Assembly (NCBI RefSeq): GCF_009604405.1
Contig: NZ_WEGK01000001.1
Location: forward strand, 496,001-560,000
DNA: 64,000 nucleotides
Direction: 5' to 3'
Source: Nocardia macrotermitis
GTDB taxonomy: Bacteria; Actinomycetota; Actinomycetes; Mycobacteriales; Mycobacteriaceae
Shown here: piece after piece, positions 51,549 through 60,379 of the stretch
Layout: every line of letters starts with the position of its first letter
How positions within the stretch are numbered: the stretch's first letter is position 1
The notes under the pieces: model-generated
Told to the model about the DNA's origin: nothing
Databases searched by the model: none
The model's input: only the letters and a program-made list of their open reading frames with translations
Program-made: the position numbers and the translations under genes

Positions 51549-53926
51549 TTCGTACTCGGTTCAATCTTTGAGCCGCCAGACAAGAAGTTTTCCAATTTTT
51601 CCTTAGATGTAATCAATCCGTCACTCAAATCTTGTTTATAGGTACTATCGTAAGGCACGCGATAGTCTTTGTAGCCATCAGGCCATCGCCCAAGACCTGC
51701 CGCAGAATCTGCAGCCTGCAGCCGACTATCGAAATCGACTACTGCCGCATCTCCAACATCATGCGCACGAGGGAACGCAACTATCGTAGAGTCCGGCTTA
51801 GGATTCCACTGCTCAATACTGCTATCCCATCCGTCGTCGCGAATATTGCCGACAATTCCGTGAACAATCTCGCCACCTGGAAATTTATTCACCAACTCTT
51901 TGGTAGCGCCTTTGAATACTTCCTTGGCAATCTTCGAAGCCTCTTGTTTAACGTCATGCGTGTCCTGCTGGTGCGCCAACCCGTCCATCGCATGATGCAC
52001 ATGCTGATAAGATCCGGCGTTGAGGATTGCCGCGTTCACCCGAGAATCTAGATTCGCCAGCGTCTCAGGAGTTCTGACCGAGTCCGGATCATGACCGCTG
52101 ATAATCTGATTCACAACGGCTTGATCATATAGCTGGCGCGAGGTCTCCAAATAGAGCTTTCCAGTATCTGATTGCGCGCCCAAAAACAGTAGATGGTCCA
52201 CATCCGGACCACTGAGGTGTGCGTTTGTGCCGTCGACCCCGGTTGTTAGAGCCAAACCTGCCATAGAATCCAGATTCGGTGCGAGGGTCTTTGACAGCCC
52301 AGTAGCCAATTCAGGATTAGCAAGGAAAGAGTCTGCGGTTAGTTGGAATATCGACTTACCTCCCTGAGTCAGCATATTTCCATCTTTGTCATGAGGTGCA
52401 AGTATATCCGGAAGCTTTGCATAAGCCTCGCGAGACATATCGCCAAGATGGTCTTTATCGTGGGTATGTTCGCCGATCCAGTCAACAAGACTGGCAGCCG
52501 ACTTACCCTTATCGTCCCAGGTATGTTGAAATACCTCGGAGCCGAACTTCGACGGGTCGTAGTTCCCGTCGTGCTTATAGTCGTCGCCGATTGCACCGAA
52601 CGACAGGTCGGCGGGGAGAGGCTTGCCCGTGTGAGAGTTCAGGCCGGTCAAGAGTTGGTAGGCGGATTCATGGTTGGTGCCTGCTACGCCAAGGTATTTC
52701 TCTGCTGCTGAGTCGAGAGTGTGGTGGTCGGGTTGGTCGAAAAAGCCGTCGGGGGTGATCGGTTTCCAGTTTTGGTTGATCCACTGGTTAATTTGGGGGT
52801 CTTTGCCGTCCATGTAGGCGGCGAGGCTTGCACCTTGGCGGCCGAGTTCGGTGCCGAAGGTGGTGCCGGGTTGTAGGGACTGGTCGCCGTGGGAGATGAG
52901 GTCGGCGAATTTGATTTCGTCGGTGAGGTGCTTCTTGAATACGTTGGGGCCTTGGGGTGCGATCTTTCCCCAGTCGGCGTCTTCCAGGCGGCTCGAGACG
53001 AGTTTGCGGACGTCCGAGGGCAATCGGGTGTAGTCGCCAGGGGAGATGAGCTTGCCGGTCTTGTCGATGCCGGTGCCGACCTTCTCGCTGGAGAGCATCT
53101 TGATGCTGTCTGCGATCGCGTTCTGCTGGGCTACCGCCGCCGGGGACGTCTTGCTCTCGGAGTTGAGGTGGTCGTTGAGGGAGAGCAGGTTGTCTGCGCC
53201 GAGGTCTTTGTAGAACTCCTTGTAGTAGTTCTGTACCTCGGCCGGGACCGTGACGTTCTTGCCGTTGTTCATGTCCTCGATGTCCTGGGCGGACAGGACG
53301 CCCTGCGGCATTCGGGACAGGATCTCGTCTATCGCCTTGGAGTCGTTGCGGCGCAACGCATCAGCGAGGGCTTTTGCATCCTCGTCAGCCAAACGCGCGC
53401 CTGCCGCCGCAGTGCGGTCGTCGGACACATCGAAGCTGGAACCGAGCAGATCGCCTGCGGCACGGATGAATTCGGCTTGGTCGGTGATCTTCTTCGCGGC
53501 GTCGGTAGCTGCGGCGTTCAGGGCATGGTAGGCGGTATTGATCAGGTCCTGGTGTGCGTGGACCTTGTCCGCGTTGGTACCCGAGACCTCCCAGCGATCG
53601 CTGACGGTCAGCCCGGCGGCGATGGCGTCGTTGACCTTTCCCAGCAGGACCGTGCGGTGTGAATCCAGTGAGGACGCGGCCTGTCGCAGCACAGTCGGCA
53701 GCTCGCCGACCTCGCCGGCGAGTTTCGTGCCCTGGTTATAGTCCTGACCGACACGGTTGTAGGCGGCGTCATAGGCTTTGCCGGACCAATCGGCGTGCAC
53801 GTCCGAGAAGTGCTTCTTGGTCTTGTCCAGCTGTTCCTTCATGGACTCGTTTGCGGTGGTGACGGTCGTCGCCAGATCGTTGAGTCTGCCTGTGTTCCAA
53901 GCTTTTACCTGCGATAGGAGAGCCAT
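51545..53926 (-). CDS. large T7SS-substrate-like protein with N-terminal WXG domain
   Basis: A 793-residue protein. The first about 100 residues are a WXG100-like helical hairpin (W47-S-G49 in the loop of VHADWSGKAYDAAYNRV) typical of T7SS-secreted proteins. The remainder, about 650 residues, is helical and resembles the large substrate-associated proteins of mycobacterial type (repeat-rich, Asp/His-rich sections such as DWIGEHTHDKDHLGDMS and DQAVVNQIISGHDPD). No catalytic motif was identified; a toxin or host-targeting role is possible but unsupported. The ATG start (53926) follows GGAGGT and shares one base with the upstream stop (TGATG). The downstream half of the gene is AT-rich, unlike neighbours. 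Confidence 0.75.
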   Translation of the reverse strand: MALLSQVKAWNTGRLNDLATTVTTANESMKEQLDKTKKHFSDVHADWSGKAYDAAYNRVGQDYNQGTKLAGEVGELPTVLRQAASSLDSHRTVLLGKVNDAIAAGLTVSDRWEVSGTNADKVHAHQDLINTAYHALNAAATDAAKKITDQAEFIRAAGDLLGSSFDVSDDRTAAAGARLADEDAKALADALRRNDSKAIDEILSRMPQGVLSAQDIEDMNNGKNVTVPAEVQNYYKEFYKDLGADNLLSLNDHLNSESKTSPAAVAQQNAIADSIKMLSSEKVGTGIDKTGKLISPGDYTRLPSDVRKLVSSRLEDADWGKIAPQGPNVFKKHLTDEIKFADLISHGDQSLQPGTTFGTELGRQGASLAAYMDGKDPQINQWINQNWKPITPDGFFDQPDHHTLDSAAEKYLGVAGTNHESAYQLLTGLNSHTGKPLPADLSFGAIGDDYKHDGNYDPSKFGSEVFQHTWDDKGKSAASLVDWIGEHTHDKDHLGDMSREAYAKLPDILAPHDKDGNMLTQGGKSIFQLTADSFLANPELATGLSKTLAPNLDSMAGLALTTGVDGTNAHLSGPDVDHLLFLGAQSDTGKLYLETSRQLYDQAVVNQIISGHDPDSVRTPETLANLDSRVNAAILNAGSYQHVHHAMDGLAHQQDTHDVKQEASKIAKEVFKGATKELVNKFPGGEIVHGIVGNIRDDGWDSSIEQWNPKPDSTIVAFPRAHDVGDAAVVDFDSRLQAADSAAGLGRWPDGYKDYRVPYDSTYKQDLSDGLITSKEKLENFLSGGSKIEPSTK

Positions 53927-54234
53927 CACTTACCTCCCAGATGCCGCACATCCAGCTCGTGCATGGCTTTGGCGAAGTCCGCGTCGGTGGTCTGTAGGTC
54001 CTTCGCGGTCTGCGTCACTTTCTGTCCGACCTGGTCGAGCCGACCAGTCACCCGCTGGTATGCGCCCTCAATGAACTCACCCGCCTGCGAACATGACTGT
54101 GCGACAACGCATCCCGGCAAGGCATCGCCGATGTGATCGGATACCCCGCGAACCTTCAGCTCCCCGATGGCTTTGCTCGCATTCCCGAGCACCGTTGCCA
54201 CCTTGTTCAGCTGGTCGATGTCAGCCTTCAGCAT
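53926..54234 (-). CDS. EspC-like T7SS secretion-target protein
   Basis: A 102-residue helical protein like EspC/DUF2580-type ESX secretion targets: DIDQLNKVATVLGNASKAIGEL, a Cys pair (GCVVAQSC), and a second helix ending in DADFAKAMHELDV. Such proteins are co-secreted with larger substrates. ATG at 54234 directly follows GGAGGC. The gene sits between the EspG gene and the large WXG protein, and the stop overlaps the next start by one base, suggesting equimolar partner synthesis. Confidence 0.75.
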   Translation of the reverse strand: MLKADIDQLNKVATVLGNASKAIGELKVRGVSDHIGDALPGCVVAQSCSQAGEFIEGAYQRVTGRLDQVGQKVTQTAKDLQTTDADFAKAMHELDVRHLGGK

Positions 54235-54313
54235 GCCTCCCCCTTCGTAGATTCCTCGGCCCACCTGGAATGCCCGATCCTAACAGCGGCCACCACCGCG
54301 CGCAGGACGCTCA

Positions 54314-55030
54314 TCAGCGGACTCTCGCCAACTTCATGAGATATTTGGCCAGTTGATCCATGCTCGTCGGGGACAGGGCCATGTCGTCGCCGACGCTCAG
54401 GATGTACCGGCCGTCGCCGCTGAAATCCAACCAGGTTCGATGCTGTGGCGGCGGGGACATCGGATCCTCGGGCGATACCGTGACCGTCAGGTAGCCGCGG
54501 GCGTCGATAGGGCGACGCAGTGCCAGACGCAGGCGTTTCGCGCGGCGACTGGTCTCGGTCTCCTGCCATTGTCCGGGTTCCGGAAAGAGCACCGCTTTGC
54601 GCGGTTCCCGCATCGGTGTCAACTGGCCCGGTCGAACGGAACCCATCGCTTTCACCAGGTACTTGACCGCATCGCGGGCACTTCCCGACACCACGGTCAC
54701 GGTACTGTCGGTACTGAAAACCGCTGCGCCCCAATGTGAGAACACGACTCCTAATGCCAGCACCGGATCCGGTTGCTGCTCCCCATCGACAAACCGGTCA
54801 CCGAACGCCGTAATCGTGGTGACGTCGCTGCGGACAAGGAATTTCAGCGCACCCGTCAGATCCGGATCACCATTGAGGGGAAACCGTTCTTCGAGTTTCA
54901 AAGCGGCTGCGGCATTTTCGGAGGTCTCGATACCACGCGGCGCAAGGTTGATCGGATACGGACGGCGATCCTGCCGAGTCTCGGTCGCCCAGACATGGGT
55001 GAACTCGTCAGGTGTGAACGTCCACTTCAC
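54314..55030 (-). CDS. EspG-family T7SS chaperone
   Basis: A 238-residue protein matching the EspG family opening WTFTPDEFTHVWATETRQDRRPYPINL and later SARDAVKYLVKAMGSVRPGQ. EspG proteins bind PPE-type substrates in the cytosol and deliver them to the ESX membrane complex. Here EspG overlaps the stop of the PPE-like gene by 4 nt (ATGA), pairing chaperone with substrate. No other ESX core gene (EccB-E, MycP) is in the window, so the module would need an ESX system encoded elsewhere. Confidence 0.85.
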   Translation of the reverse strand: MKWTFTPDEFTHVWATETRQDRRPYPINLAPRGIETSENAAAALKLEERFPLNGDPDLTGALKFLVRSDVTTITAFGDRFVDGEQQPDPVLALGVVFSHWGAAVFSTDSTVTVVSGSARDAVKYLVKAMGSVRPGQLTPMREPRKAVLFPEPGQWQETETSRRAKRLRLALRRPIDARGYLTVTVSPEDPMSPPPQHRTWLDFSGDGRYILSVGDDMALSPTSMDQLAKYLMKLARVR

Positions 55031-56655
55031 TCGTCGTCCCCCAGCGGGCCTGTTCCCGTCACCATCTCCGGCCCGGAATTTGCTGACGGCACCGGCTTTT
55101 CGTCATCATCGAGCGGACTCTTCCCGGTGACCGACGAATCCTTCCGCGCGGCAGGCGGATTCGCAGCAGTCGGCGGAGTGCGTGTCAGGGACCGTTCGTC
55201 GGGTCCGAACGGTCCTGTCGAACTCGGGCGGGTCTGTGCCTCGGGCACCGCAAAAGGTCGGCGCGGTTGCGACTCCGATGGCGCGGCTACAAGGTCGTCC
55301 GCGGCTGCCGAAAAGTCGTCGTCCTCGGCCGAGGGGAATTCGTCGTAGTCCTCCGAACTCGGCCCGATCACGCCCGGCTTGGCCGGCGGCAGCTTCGACA
55401 ACTCCTCGCTGCGGCGACGCAGGTATTCCGGACTGGTTCGAGCGGCACTCTGGGTCTTGGGCTCATTACCGTGCCCACCATGCGGCATACCGCTCGTCGG
55501 CGAACTCGACGTCGGCGCAGCGGACGTCGATGCGGCACGCGCAGTATTCACAGTCTGCGCATTCGTCGAAAGCGGTTGTCCGGACACGGATTTGCCGGGA
55601 GCCTGCGGGCGTTCATCACGCTCGGCTACCCCAGGACCACTGCCCACCCCCAGAGACGGTCCCGCCCCGCCACTCAATCCCGGTGCACTCGGAGAGGCCG
55701 CGGCCGAAGGAGAATTCTGGATGGCGTTGCTCGCTGTCCCAGCAGTGTTACCCGACGAACCGAGCGATGACGACGGCGCAGTGGCCGAACTGTGCGTCGA
55801 AGCGGCCTGAGTCTGGTTCGTTCCGGAATTCGACTGCGCCCCATCGTGGGTCGTCTGATTGTCCGGCTTGCTATTGCCAGGTTGATTGTCGCTGGGTTTG
55901 CTGTCACCGGGCTTGCTGTCGCCCGGCTCGTCGTCCTTCTTCGGATCGTTCTTCACAGCCTTGTCGGCCGGCACACTGTCGCGGTCAGTCGAATTCGCTG
56001 GAATCTTCGGTGCCGCTGGCTGGCTACTCGGCTGCGCAGGAGCCGGAACGAAACGCGGAACGCTATCCCCAGACGCCGGAAGGGTGGGGTTATAGATGTG
56101 CGTACAGGCGTCTTGCGCCTCAGCCTCTGCTGCCGCTGCCTTGTCCTGGTACGCGCGCAGCGCAACACCCGAATCAGCGGCTTCCTTCGCTGGATCAGGA
56201 TTCGGTTTGTACGGAGCAGGAGGCTGCGGAATAGCCGCTTTTACTGTCTGCGCAGCACTGGAATTCAGATCCATCAACCGCTGCACGGTCAAAGCTGCAT
56301 CGTGAGTTTCACCGGCGGCGGTTCCGATCTCGGATATCCCATCGTGCGCCGCTGTAGCGAAAGTTCCTGACCACGAGGATATTTCGCGCTGCACCTCTTG
56401 GTGAAAGGTCTCGAAGAGGTCGTGCAGATGTTGGGCACGATCACCCCATTCGCTCGCGGTCTGCCCCAATGCCCCCGGGTCGAGCTTGTCATGTACAAGA
56501 TCCCAGATCTGCTGGTGTCGATACCCGTTGAACGCTTCACGGTCTGCCACATAAGCTGGATCCATCCCTGCCTTCGTGAAACCACTGACCTCTTCGAGCG
56601 CCCTCTCCTTCTGATTGATATCAGCAGCGATTTCCTGCGGAGTGCGCCTCCCCAT
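55027..56655 (-). CDS. PPE-like T7SS substrate with long disordered C terminus
   Basis: A 542-residue protein. The first about 170 residues are helical, with HQQIWDLVHDKLDPGALGQTASEWGDRAQHLHDLFETF and a WXG turn (W95-S-G97 in SSWSGTFATAAHDGI), as in PPE-like/WXG substrates of mycolata. The rest is a Ser/Pro/Ala/Gly-rich linker with short repeats such as GDSKPGDSKPSDNQPG and TSSSPTSG, predicted disordered and probably surface-exposed. The start ATG at 56655 follows GGGAG. The next gene encodes EspG, likely its chaperone. Confidence 0.8.
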   Translation of the reverse strand: MGRRTPQEIAADINQKERALEEVSGFTKAGMDPAYVADREAFNGYRHQQIWDLVHDKLDPGALGQTASEWGDRAQHLHDLFETFHQEVQREISSWSGTFATAAHDGISEIGTAAGETHDAALTVQRLMDLNSSAAQTVKAAIPQPPAPYKPNPDPAKEAADSGVALRAYQDKAAAAEAEAQDACTHIYNPTLPASGDSVPRFVPAPAQPSSQPAAPKIPANSTDRDSVPADKAVKNDPKKDDEPGDSKPGDSKPSDNQPGNSKPDNQTTHDGAQSNSGTNQTQAASTHSSATAPSSSLGSSGNTAGTASNAIQNSPSAAASPSAPGLSGGAGPSLGVGSGPGVAERDERPQAPGKSVSGQPLSTNAQTVNTARAASTSAAPTSSSPTSGMPHGGHGNEPKTQSAARTSPEYLRRRSEELSKLPPAKPGVIGPSSEDYDEFPSAEDDDFSAAADDLVAAPSESQPRRPFAVPEAQTRPSSTGPFGPDERSLTRTPPTAANPPAARKDSSVTGKSPLDDDEKPVPSANSGPEMVTGTGPLGDDE

Positions 56656-56667
56656 AACATTCTCCCG

Positions 56668-57324
56668 TCAGTAATTTCCGATACGCGGAACAATGCTACG
56701 CACTAAATCAACTATGCCCGAACATCTTTCAGGCGTCGGTCCGTCGATCAGATATCCCGCGATGATTCGATCGAAATCCACGTAACCAGCTTTCGTCTGC
56801 AGTAACACATCGCAGGACTCAGGCGTCTTAGTCCGAACGATCATCGCTGCCCGACCCTCGATCGTGGCGTCTTCGATCTGAGCGCCATCCGTGGTGAACT
56901 TTTGACGCCCCTCATCCATCGTGCGATTCCCTGACAAGATCTCGATACTATACGCCTTGTCAGCAGTCAAAAATTCGCAGCTAAGGAACGTATACTCTGC
57001 GTGTATGTCGATCGATCGTTTACGTGTGCTCGGATCATATCCGATTTTTTGTACAGTGTGGTCGTCGATCCACGTACATGGATCAAACGCTACATCGGGA
57101 CGGTTCTCATTCTGCTGTTTCGGAGGCTGAAGGCTCGGTGCCGTCAACGTTGGAAACGGCGGATGGATCGCCGAATTCGACGTAGCGGCCGCAACTGAAG
57201 AGGCCGCAGCGCCGCCACCATCGTGGTCGGCGGTACATGCTGCGACTACCAGAGTAGTTGCCACGAAGAGAGAAGCAGCGGAGACCAACCGGATTCGGTC
57301 TCGCTTAACTGTTCCCAGTTTCAT
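56668..57324 (-). CDS. DUF3558-type lipoprotein
   Basis: A 218-residue lipoprotein: signal peptide and lipobox VAAC, then an Ala/Ser/Pro linker and a DUF3558 domain (FDPCTWIDDHTVQKIGYD, FLSCEFLTADKAYSIEIL, SCDVLLQTKAGYVDF). It overlaps the upstream small gene by 4 nt (ATGA). Together with the one at 51000 it makes two lipoproteins flanking the substrate and chaperone genes. A coat or docking role for the secreted proteins is conceivable but untested. Confidence 0.88.
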   Translation of the reverse strand: MKLGTVKRDRIRLVSAASLFVATTLVVAACTADHDGGGAAASSVAAATSNSAIHPPFPTLTAPSLQPPKQQNENRPDVAFDPCTWIDDHTVQKIGYDPSTRKRSIDIHAEYTFLSCEFLTADKAYSIEILSGNRTMDEGRQKFTTDGAQIEDATIEGRAAMIVRTKTPESCDVLLQTKAGYVDFDRIIAGYLIDGPTPERCSGIVDLVRSIVPRIGNY

Positions 57325-57704
57325 TTACCGCCCTCAAGCTTTTGGGTCGCTACTTTAATTGCCTGGCGGGTTGCAGCATCTGCCTCAGCGAATTGCTTTC
57401 CTGCGATCAGGAAAACCGCCTTGTAGCGAAGCGCTACCTCCTGAAACGAGGTCAGGGTCTCGACATACTCATATCCCTTTGCTCCGAAACCCTGAGACAG
57501 GCCGCGGCCGGAAGGAAGGTCAGGAAACCCTGTAACCCGAGTCAGAACCTGCGACGCGCGAATTTCGCTCTGCAACCCCGCAGCCAGCTTGTCACACGAA
57601 GCAGCCAGCCGCTTCGCGCTGTCCTCCGGCATCACGAACGTTCCTGCTTGGGCAGCCGAGTATGCTGCCTGCGCATTCGTCTGTCCCTTGTCTGGTAGCG
57701 CCAT
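57321..57704 (-). CDS. small helical ESX-type protein
   Basis: A 127-residue protein with no firm family. It is mostly helical (DSAKRLAASCDKLAAGLQSEI and RYKAVFLIAGKQFAEADAATRQAIKVATQ) with a central TRVTGFPDLPSGRGLSQGFGAKG turn, a layout seen in small ESX-related proteins of mycolata that lie next to DUF3558 genes. It is the first gene of the island and overlaps the lipoprotein gene by 4 nt. No WXG or YxxxD/E motif is clear. Confidence 0.7.
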   Translation of the reverse strand: MALPDKGQTNAQAAYSAAQAGTFVMPEDSAKRLAASCDKLAAGLQSEIRASQVLTRVTGFPDLPSGRGLSQGFGAKGYEYVETLTSFQEVALRYKAVFLIAGKQFAEADAATRQAIKVATQKLEGGK

Positions 57705-57968
57705 CGTCGCTCAGCCCCCACAGTCTCAATCGTCAGGCATACGCCCCTGCCGCTTCGGGAGTTTACCAGTGCGAGAACAGCTCTGCGGTGTGGCGGGTCC
57801 CGGAATGCGGTCAGCCGACGTGCTTCAACGTGCCCGCCGAGAACGCCTTCCCGCCAGGCTCGGGTCACCATTCGAGGGGGCGCATTCGACCACTGCGGAT
57901 CGTCTCGGTCAGCGTAATAGCCAGCACCAACATCCTGCCGGGCTTCGAGTCCGGCAGGACTGCCCGGA

Positions 57969-58388
57969 TCACGCAGCAAGCGGGCTGAACTCTCCGGCGC
58001 GGATGCCCGCGATGAAGGCTTCCCACTCGCCCGAGGTATAGGTCAGAGCTACGTCGTCAGCTCGGAGAATGGTTTCGCCGGTCGATGCTTCATACTCGAT
58101 CGCAGGGAGATCTGTTGTCACAGTGATGGATTCGCCCAGGGTGACAGCAGTCAGAAACTTCGCCCATGCTGTCGTCCGGACCGAGAGGATCGGCTGTTCA
58201 GCCGGGTCTCCCTGGTACTTGCTATCGCGGATGAGCACAGCCTCCGCATCCCGCAGGATCTCGACACAGTTCGAGGTATCTCGCGAGAAGGACGACTTGT
58301 ACCAGCCAAAACTCACCTCGACACAGTTCGTCGTCTCACGGGAATACGACGATTTGATCCAGCGCCGGTCGGTATAGATGGTCTTCAT
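57969..58388 (-). CDS. tandem DUF397 protein
   Basis: A 139-residue protein carrying the DUF397 N-terminal motif twice (RWIKSSYSRETTNCVEV at about 9-25 and WYKSSFSRDTSNCVEI at about 29-44) but the C-terminal DUF397 half only once (LIRDSKY and the final TYTSGEWEAFIAGIRAGEFS). DUF397 proteins pair with XRE/DUF5753 regulators in actinomycetes (WhiJ-like systems). ATG at 58388 is the family-like start; an in-frame ATG at 58406 overlaps the XRE stop codon by 8 bp and would couple translation. The duplication may have arisen by fusion of two genes. Confidence 0.85.
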   Translation of the reverse strand: MKTIYTDRRWIKSSYSRETTNCVEVSFGWYKSSFSRDTSNCVEILRDAEAVLIRDSKYQGDPAEQPILSVRTTAWAKFLTAVTLGESITVTTDLPAIEYEASTGETILRADDVALTYTSGEWEAFIAGIRAGEFSPLAA

Positions 58389-58398
58389 GCGAATGATG

Positions 58399-59274
58399 CT
58401 ACTCATCCAGTTTGTCTAGTTTTCCTGCCGATTCCTCGATCAGCGCCAAGGAGTCAGCGCGATCAAGGGCTTGGTTCTGGACATGCTGGAACAGGCGATC
58501 GAGATCGAAGATCTTATCGGGATCCTCGATGATACTTGAGGCCAGCGACCACTCGTACCAGGCCAGAGGCCCTAACTTGGAGCTGGGGAAATCGAGAATA
58601 TGGAAGGTACAACCACCGATGATCGGGCCGGTTCGACTGGTGAACGGAACGACTCGGATATCGATTGTGTCCGGATGATCCTTCAACGCCCGAGCAATAC
58701 GAAGCAGCTGCTCACGAAGTACGCGCGGGCCTCCGATCTGCTGCTCAATCGCAGCTTGACTCATGACCGCAACGAGACGGAGCGGATCGTCGTCGAACAG
58801 TCGTTCCTGACGCTTCATACGGAGCGCAACACGACGCTGCACTTCCTTGGCCGGGATGCCGATCTGATCTGCTTCGACAAGCGACCGGGCATATGCTTCG
58901 GTCTGGAGTAACCCTGGTATCAGCAAGCTTTCGTAGCTGCGCACCTCTTCGGCACCGAACTCCAGACCGAACCAGTTGATGGACTGGGGCGAGAAGATCT
59001 TGTTGTACTGCGACCACCACCCGGTACCTACAGCAGCCTGTCGAAGCGACCGAAGATACTCCTGTTCGTCCTCTGGGAACTCGAGCATGTCGAGAAGGTG
59101 CTCGAACTTCTCGGACACCAACAGCTTCTTGTCGTTCTCAACCTTCGACCAATACGTGCTGGTGAACTGGAGTTCTTTGGCGATTGCAGGCCCAGTGAAC
59201 CCATGCTCCTCTCGTCGCGCCCGAAGCCAAGCAACGATCTCCCATCGAGCGGCTGTCGGTGACACCGGTGCCAT
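58399..59274 (-). CDS. XRE-family regulator with DUF5753 domain
   Basis: A 291-residue regulator. The HTH is REEHGFTGPAIAKELQFTSTYWSKVENDKKLLVSEKFEHLLDMLE. The DUF5753 domain begins near residue 90 (YESLLIPGLLQTEAYARSL) and continues to WYEWSLASSIIEDPDKIFDLDRLFQHVQNQALD. Proteins of this type regulate development and antibiotic genes in actinomycetes and pair with DUF397 partners; the partner gene is directly downstream here. ATG at 59274. Confidence 0.92.
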   Translation of the reverse strand: MAPVSPTAARWEIVAWLRARREEHGFTGPAIAKELQFTSTYWSKVENDKKLLVSEKFEHLLDMLEFPEDEQEYLRSLRQAAVGTGWWSQYNKIFSPQSINWFGLEFGAEEVRSYESLLIPGLLQTEAYARSLVEADQIGIPAKEVQRRVALRMKRQERLFDDDPLRLVAVMSQAAIEQQIGGPRVLREQLLRIARALKDHPDTIDIRVVPFTSRTGPIIGGCTFHILDFPSSKLGPLAWYEWSLASSIIEDPDKIFDLDRLFQHVQNQALDRADSLALIEESAGKLDKLDE

Positions 59275-59500
59275 GTAGAACCCAACCCTTCTTCAGAAGT
59301 AGGACGCGACGGACAACTCGCACGATACCTCAGAGACTGAACCTAGCTCCACATGTTCGCATAGGCATTTCATCGAAACACTTGCGTGGTCTTATTGACC
59401 GATCTAGAGTCCTGAGTGTCGGCAGTCACATGGCCGGACCTCATCAGCTTCCGCGTCAACACGACCATCCACCCCGCTACCAGCAGCAAAAGGTGATGAC

Positions 59501-59890
59501 ATGCTTCAGCTCGTCTCGGCAAACGATGTGGATTCCCGCCAGCTCGCGGCGCTGTACGTGGGAGCCGATTCCTGGTCTCTCCCCTGGCTGCCCGGCAGAA
59601 CCGTCGACACGGAAGTGGCGGCCGCGGCTGTCGGTGCGGGTGCGGCGCTGTTGCAGCGACCCAGCTCGGACGATCCGGTTTGGGTCGAAATACATAGGGG
59701 TGCAGCACTTCTCGGGGTGTCTGCGCGGGAGCTGGCCGAGGTTCTCGATGTCTTGTGTGTTGTACCCGATCAGATCCTGGAGTGCAGACAGGGCCGTCTG
59801 CGCCCGCAGCTGAACATCAAGCAGCGCAACAGATTCGGATGGGTTACTCGTGCGCTCACAGGATGTCAGCGCTTACGGCATCGACTGTGA
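59501..59890 (+). CDS. hypothetical protein
   Basis: A 129-residue protein with no family I recognise. It begins MLQLVSANDVDSRQLAALYVG and ends in a basic tail (LNIKQRNRFGWVTRALTGCQRL). A strong ribosome site (AAAAGGTGATGAC) precedes ATG 59501. It is divergent from the XRE gene and overlaps the DUF4254 gene by 28 bp, so the two form one unit. Confidence 0.7.
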   Translation: MLQLVSANDVDSRQLAALYVGADSWSLPWLPGRTVDTEVAAAAVGAGAALLQRPSSDDPVWVEIHRGAALLGVSARELAEVLDVLCVVPDQILECRQGRLRPQLNIKQRNRFGWVTRALTGCQRLRHRL

Positions 59891-60318
59891 TCGCATTGCC
59901 CGGGAAGGATGAATTGCTCGTCGCGTGCCGGGGCCTGCCAACGAGCCCACATCCCGTTCTGGACGCGGCAGCGGAACTGGTTCTCCTGCATCAGGATCGC
60001 GAGCAAATCGCAGCATGCACGAACAGCGGAAATGACTGGCACAGAACGCGATTGATACGTCGTATCGACCGTTGGGTGACATTCGTAGCCCCGACGCCGT
60101 TCCCATCGGCACGTGTACACAGTCAAACCGTCGGTGAGGTCGTCGACCGCATTGCGTATCTGACAATGCGGACGTACATCGTGCTCGCTGACGCATCCGA
60201 CCCGTGGTTCTACGACGCTTACGTACTGCTCGAGGACATGGGCGATGCCTATCAGGACCTGGTGGACGAAGTCGCGGCCGGACTCCGACGACTGCCCGGA
60301 ACATCAAATCTCAACTGA
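59863..60318 (+). CDS. DUF4254-like protein
   Basis: A 151-residue protein resembling DUF4254 proteins of Nocardia by LPGKDELLVACRGLPTSPHPVLDAAAELVLLHQDREQI and HSQTVGEVVDRIAYL. Function is unknown. ATG at 59863 matches the usual N terminus; longer starts give unconserved sequence. It overlaps the preceding hypothetical gene, suggesting coupled translation. Confidence 0.7.
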   Translation: MSALTASTVIALPGKDELLVACRGLPTSPHPVLDAAAELVLLHQDREQIAACTNSGNDWHRTRLIRRIDRWVTFVAPTPFPSARVHSQTVGEVVDRIAYLTMRTYIVLADASDPWFYDAYVLLEDMGDAYQDLVDEVAAGLRRLPGTSNLN

Positions 60319-60379
60319 GACAACATATTCGGGGTCGACACAGGCCCCGCGCACTGCACACCCGGAGGGGAAATCAGTC

